From VXNE01 sp963668365 (lineage in GTDB: Bacteria > Pseudomonadota > Gammaproteobacteria > Pseudomonadales > Azotimanducaceae), in assembly GCA_963668365.1 (NCBI GenBank), contig OY764266.1, positions 3,472,001 to 3,536,000 on the forward strand: a DNA stretch of 64,000 nucleotides, in the 5' to 3' direction. Made by a program: the position numbers and the translations under genes. Position 1 is the first letter of the stretch. Every line of letters begins with the position of its first letter. The notes under the pieces were generated by a model, which had not been told where the DNA came from, searched no databases, and saw only the letters and a program-made list of their open reading frames with translations. This document shows, piece after piece, positions 61,816 through 64,000 of this stretch.

Positions 61816-62894
61816 CGGCCGACCAACCTCGGGATCAAACGCTTGGCTGGCTGGCGCTCAATCCGCTGACGGTCAAGCAATGGCAGCGCTTCAGGTCCAT
61901 CAAGCGCGGCTATTACTCGGCCATCATCCTCGCCATCGCGCTGGTCGCCTCACTCGCTGCGGAGTTGTTTGTCAACAGCCGCGCCCTGGTCGTCTACTAC
62001 CAGGGAACGGTGGCCTTTCCGACCTACGGAGACGTTATTCCGGGGAAGGCATTCGGCCTCGACTACGACTACGAAACCGACTATCGCGAACTCAAGCGCC
62101 TGTTCGCGGACCGGGGCGAGGGCGACTGGGTTCTGATGCCGCCGGTGCCCTACAATGCGCTGGAAAACGACCTGCGCGCGGACGCCTATCCGCCCTACCC
62201 GCCATCCTGGTCGAGCGGTCACTATCTCGGCACCGACTCCACCGGACGCGATGTGCTGGCGCGGCTGGTTTACGGCTTCCGGATCGCATTCGGCTTCGCC
62301 TTTCTCCTGCTCGCCTGCAACTACCTTCTCGGCATAGCGCTCGGCTCCGCCATGGGATTCTGGGGCGGAACCTTCGATCTCCTGTTCCAGCGCGTCATCG
62401 AGGTCTTCAACATGGTGCCCCTGCTCTACGTCATCATGATCGTCGCCAGCATTGTGGTGCCGACCTTCTGGACGCTCGTTGGGATCATGGTGATCTTCAA
62501 CTGGACGCAGATGACCTGGTACATGCGCACGTCCACATACAGGGAGAAGTCCCGCGAATACGTCCTCGCCGCGCGCGCCCTCGGCGCTTCCAATTCGCGC
62601 ATGATTGCCACCCATATTCTCCCGAACGCGATCTCGGTCATCGTCACCTTTATTCCGTTCTCCATCGCCGCCGGCATCGGGCTGCTGACCGCGCTCGACT
62701 ACCTCGGTTTCGGCCTGCCGCCGCCGACCCCTAGCTGGGGCGAAATGCTGGCCGAAGGCACGAATCACCTGGAATCGCCGTGGATCGTTGCATCGGTGGT
62801 CGTGGGCATGGTGCTGGTGCTGCTCATGGTGAACTACATCGGCGAGGCGGTCCGGGAAGCGTTCGATCCCAAGAAATTCACCTACTACGAATAG
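61812..62894 (+). CDS. yejE: ABC transporter permease, YejE-like
   Basis: This second permease of the same importer has 360 residues. It has an N-terminal cytoplasmic part (LGWLALNPLTVKQWQRFRSIKRGYYSAIILAIAL), a large periplasmic insert typical of YejE (VVYYQGTVAFPTYGDVIPGKAFGLDYDYETDYREL), YLGTDSTGRDVLARLVYGFRIAFGFA, and the EAA loop (EYVLAARALGASNSRMIATHILPNAISV). The ATG at 61812 overlaps the yejB stop; longer frames upstream are shadows. In E. coli the ATPase gene yejF follows directly; here the next reading frame is cut short and a transposase-like gene begins. Confidence 0.9.
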   Translation: MTADQPRDQTLGWLALNPLTVKQWQRFRSIKRGYYSAIILAIALVASLAAELFVNSRALVVYYQGTVAFPTYGDVIPGKAFGLDYDYETDYRELKRLFADRGEGDWVLMPPVPYNALENDLRADAYPPYPPSWSSGHYLGTDSTGRDVLARLVYGFRIAFGFAFLLLACNYLLGIALGSAMGFWGGTFDLLFQRVIEVFNMVPLLYVIMIVASIVVPTFWTLVGIMVIFNWTQMTWYMRTSTYREKSREYVLAARALGASNSRMIATHILPNAISVIVTFIPFSIAAGIGLLTALDYLGFGLPPPTPSWGEMLAEGTNHLESPWIVASVVVGMVLVLLMVNYIGEAVREAFDPKKFTYYE

Positions 62895-62905
62895 GAGAGG
62901 TCTCC

Positions 62906-63112
62906 ATGTCACCGCACATCCACCAATATGGCAGTCTGTCCCGCCAGGGCGTCCCTGCCCAGCGCGGCCAGTGCAAGGCCCGCAAAGGTGCGTCCGGCTT
63001 CGCCCTAGCCCTGCCCGTGCCCCACAAGTATCTGCTGGACTTCAAGATGCCGTTGCGCTACGGTACGCGGCATGGAGGTTCAGACCCAGGTTGGAGGTCG
63101 CCTGCGGGCTGA
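62906..63112 (+). pseudogene. Short frame behind yejE, probable truncated gene start
   Basis: An ATG at 62906 stands behind a good AGGAGAGG ribosome-binding site just after the yejE stop, at the place where another transporter gene would be expected. The frame gives only 68 residues (starting MSPHIHQYG) with no recognisable domain and overlaps the following DUF4338 gene in another frame. The likely explanation is that an insertion cut the original gene within its first codons and the remaining residues are insertion-derived. Could also be a small unknown gene. Confidence 0.35.
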
Positions 63113-64000
63113 CATTGGCCAGCTTCAAGACGTGCTGAACACGGCGGTTTCGGAGGGTGTCACGGGGCTCGGGCAGGTTGCCGATCGGGTGTGCGAGGCG
63201 TTCGAGCTGCGCGACGGGCGCGGCCGTCTGCAGCGCGCGAGTTGCTGCCGGGCATTGCGCGGGCTGGAGGCGGCGGGTCAGGTCGCGCTACCGGCGCCGC
63301 GAAGGGTGGGCGGTGCTGGGCGCGGACCGCGCCAGCTTGCGGAGTGCGTGGCGCCGGCCAGGGATGTCCCCGGCGAGGCGGGTGAGTTGCGAGAGCTTGC
63401 GCTGATTCGGGTCGACAGCGACGAACATCGCCTGATCTGGAATACCCTGATGGCGCGCGAGCACCCGCGTGGTGCGGGTCCTTTCGTCGGCCATCAGTTG
63501 CGCTATCTGGTCGGCTCGGCGCATGGCTGGCTGGGGGCGGTGGGGTTCGCGGCCTCGGCGCGGCGGCTGCGGGCTCGCGACGCCTGGATCGGCTGGGACG
63601 ATGCGCGCCGCCGCGCGCGGCTGCATCGCGTGGCGGGGTTGTGCCGGTTTCTGATTCGTCCCGGCGTCCGCTGCCGCAACCTGGCCTCGCATGTGCTGGG
63701 CCGGGTGGTGCGGCGGGTGGGCGAGGACTTCGAGCGCCTGCACGGTTACCGGCCCTGGCTGCTGGAGACGTTCGTCGACGAGCGCGAGCACACGGGGGCG
63801 AGCTTTCGCGCGGCGAACTGGGTGCGGGTCGGCGCGACGCGCGGGCGCGGGCGCCAGGACCGTGCCCATGCCGCCCGCGAGACACCCAAGGCGGTGTATC
63901 TGTACGAACTCGACCGGGTCTGGCGGCGGCGTCTCGCGGCGCCGCCGCCCGCGGCGCTGGCGCCCGGCGAGGGGCTCGACGCCGCGTCCTGGGCGGCCAA
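63072..64000 (+). CDS. DruA-like DUF4338 protein, probably N-terminal part of a transposase; runs off the window
   Basis: From ATG 63072 the frame stays open for 309 codons to the window end. After a helical N-terminal domain the DUF4338/DruA core is clear: WNTLMAREHPRGAGPFVGHQLRYLVG, GWLGAVGFAASARRLRARDAWIGWDDARRRARLHRVAGLCRFLI, NLASHVLGRVVRRVGEDFERLHGYRPWLLETFVD and ANWVRVGATRGRGRQDR...PKAVYLYEL. The final residues APGEGLDAASWAA resemble the start of a Tn5/IS4-type transposase DNA-binding domain, so this is probably a DUF4338-transposase fusion in an insertion sequence rather than the Druantia defence protein itself. The terminal inverted repeats were not identified. Confidence 0.7.
   Translation, partial: MEVQTQVGGRLRADIGQLQDVLNTAVSEGVTGLGQVADRVCEAFELRDGRGRLQRASCCRALRGLEAAGQVALPAPRRVGGAGRGPRQLAECVAPARDVPGEAGELRELALIRVDSDEHRLIWNTLMAREHPRGAGPFVGHQLRYLVGSAHGWLGAVGFAASARRLRARDAWIGWDDARRRARLHRVAGLCRFLIRPGVRCRNLASHVLGRVVRRVGEDFERLHGYRPWLLETFVDEREHTGASFRAANWVRVGATRGRGRQDRAHAARETPKAVYLYELDRVWRRRLAAPPPAALAPGEGLDAASWAA

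Overview
The window looks like a chromosomal stretch of a high-GC, Gram-negative gammaproteobacterium. The evidence is gene order: recA-recX-alaS-lysC-tRNA-Ser, mutS-fdxA, pyrG-kdsA-eno-ftsB-truD-nlpD, the long rpsB-tsf-frr-uppS-cdsA-rseP-bamA-skp-lpxD-fabZ-lpxA-lpxB-rnhB-dnaE-tilS block and map-glnD-dapC-dapD-dapE are all classic Pseudomonas/E. coli-type neighbourhoods. LPS (lpx), BAM and type II secretion genes show a two-membrane cell. I cannot name the genus. No composition was calculated; GC statements are by eye.

Layout. 1-3.4 kb: two-gene accessory module (PHP/SMC-like ATPase plus AlbA_2 protein) at the 3' side of a tRNA-Ser(GCU), visibly less GC-rich than the core. 3.4-12.4 kb: lysC, alaS, recX, recA (with SOS box) on the minus strand, then mutS and fdxA on plus. 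12.5-15.3 kb: a TonB-dependent receptor. 15.5-22.4 kb: pyrG-kdsA-eno-ftsB-truD-DUF368-nlpD, tightly packed on plus. 22.8-40.3 kb: the minus-strand translation/envelope/lipid A/replication block, convergent with nlpD and divergent from map. 40.5-51.5 kb: map-glnD-dapC, then an inserted cassette, then dapD-dapE. 51.5-57.6 kb: gspN-gspC-gspD-plsB. 57.6-60.6 kb: a secreted PQQ-type sugar dehydrogenase and a SpvB/RHS-like lipoprotein. 60.8-62.9 kb: two oligopeptide-type ABC permeases, followed by an insertion whose protein begins with a DruA-like DUF4338 domain and runs off the window.

The most interesting item is the 45.3-49.2 kb cassette that splits dapC from dapD. A UvrD-type helicase gene (broken by a one-base frameshift), a DarT/DUF4433-like ADP-ribosyltransferase and a DraG-type ADP-ribosylglycohydrolase overlap by 1-4 bases. 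This reads as a DarTG-like toxin-antitoxin or antiphage module in which a glycohydrolase replaces the usual macrodomain antitoxin.

The second theme is what is missing. dxr, ispD and ispF are all absent from their conserved slots, which raises the possibility of a non-MEP isoprenoid route. csrA, rpoS, pyrH, accA, surE and pcm are also absent from theirs. A third theme is dense translational coupling with many non-AUG starts: TTG in pyrG, lpxA, cdsA and glnD, GTG in ftsB, nlpD, dnaE, rnhB, lpxB, lpxD, bamA and tsf, and a probable CTG in kdsA.
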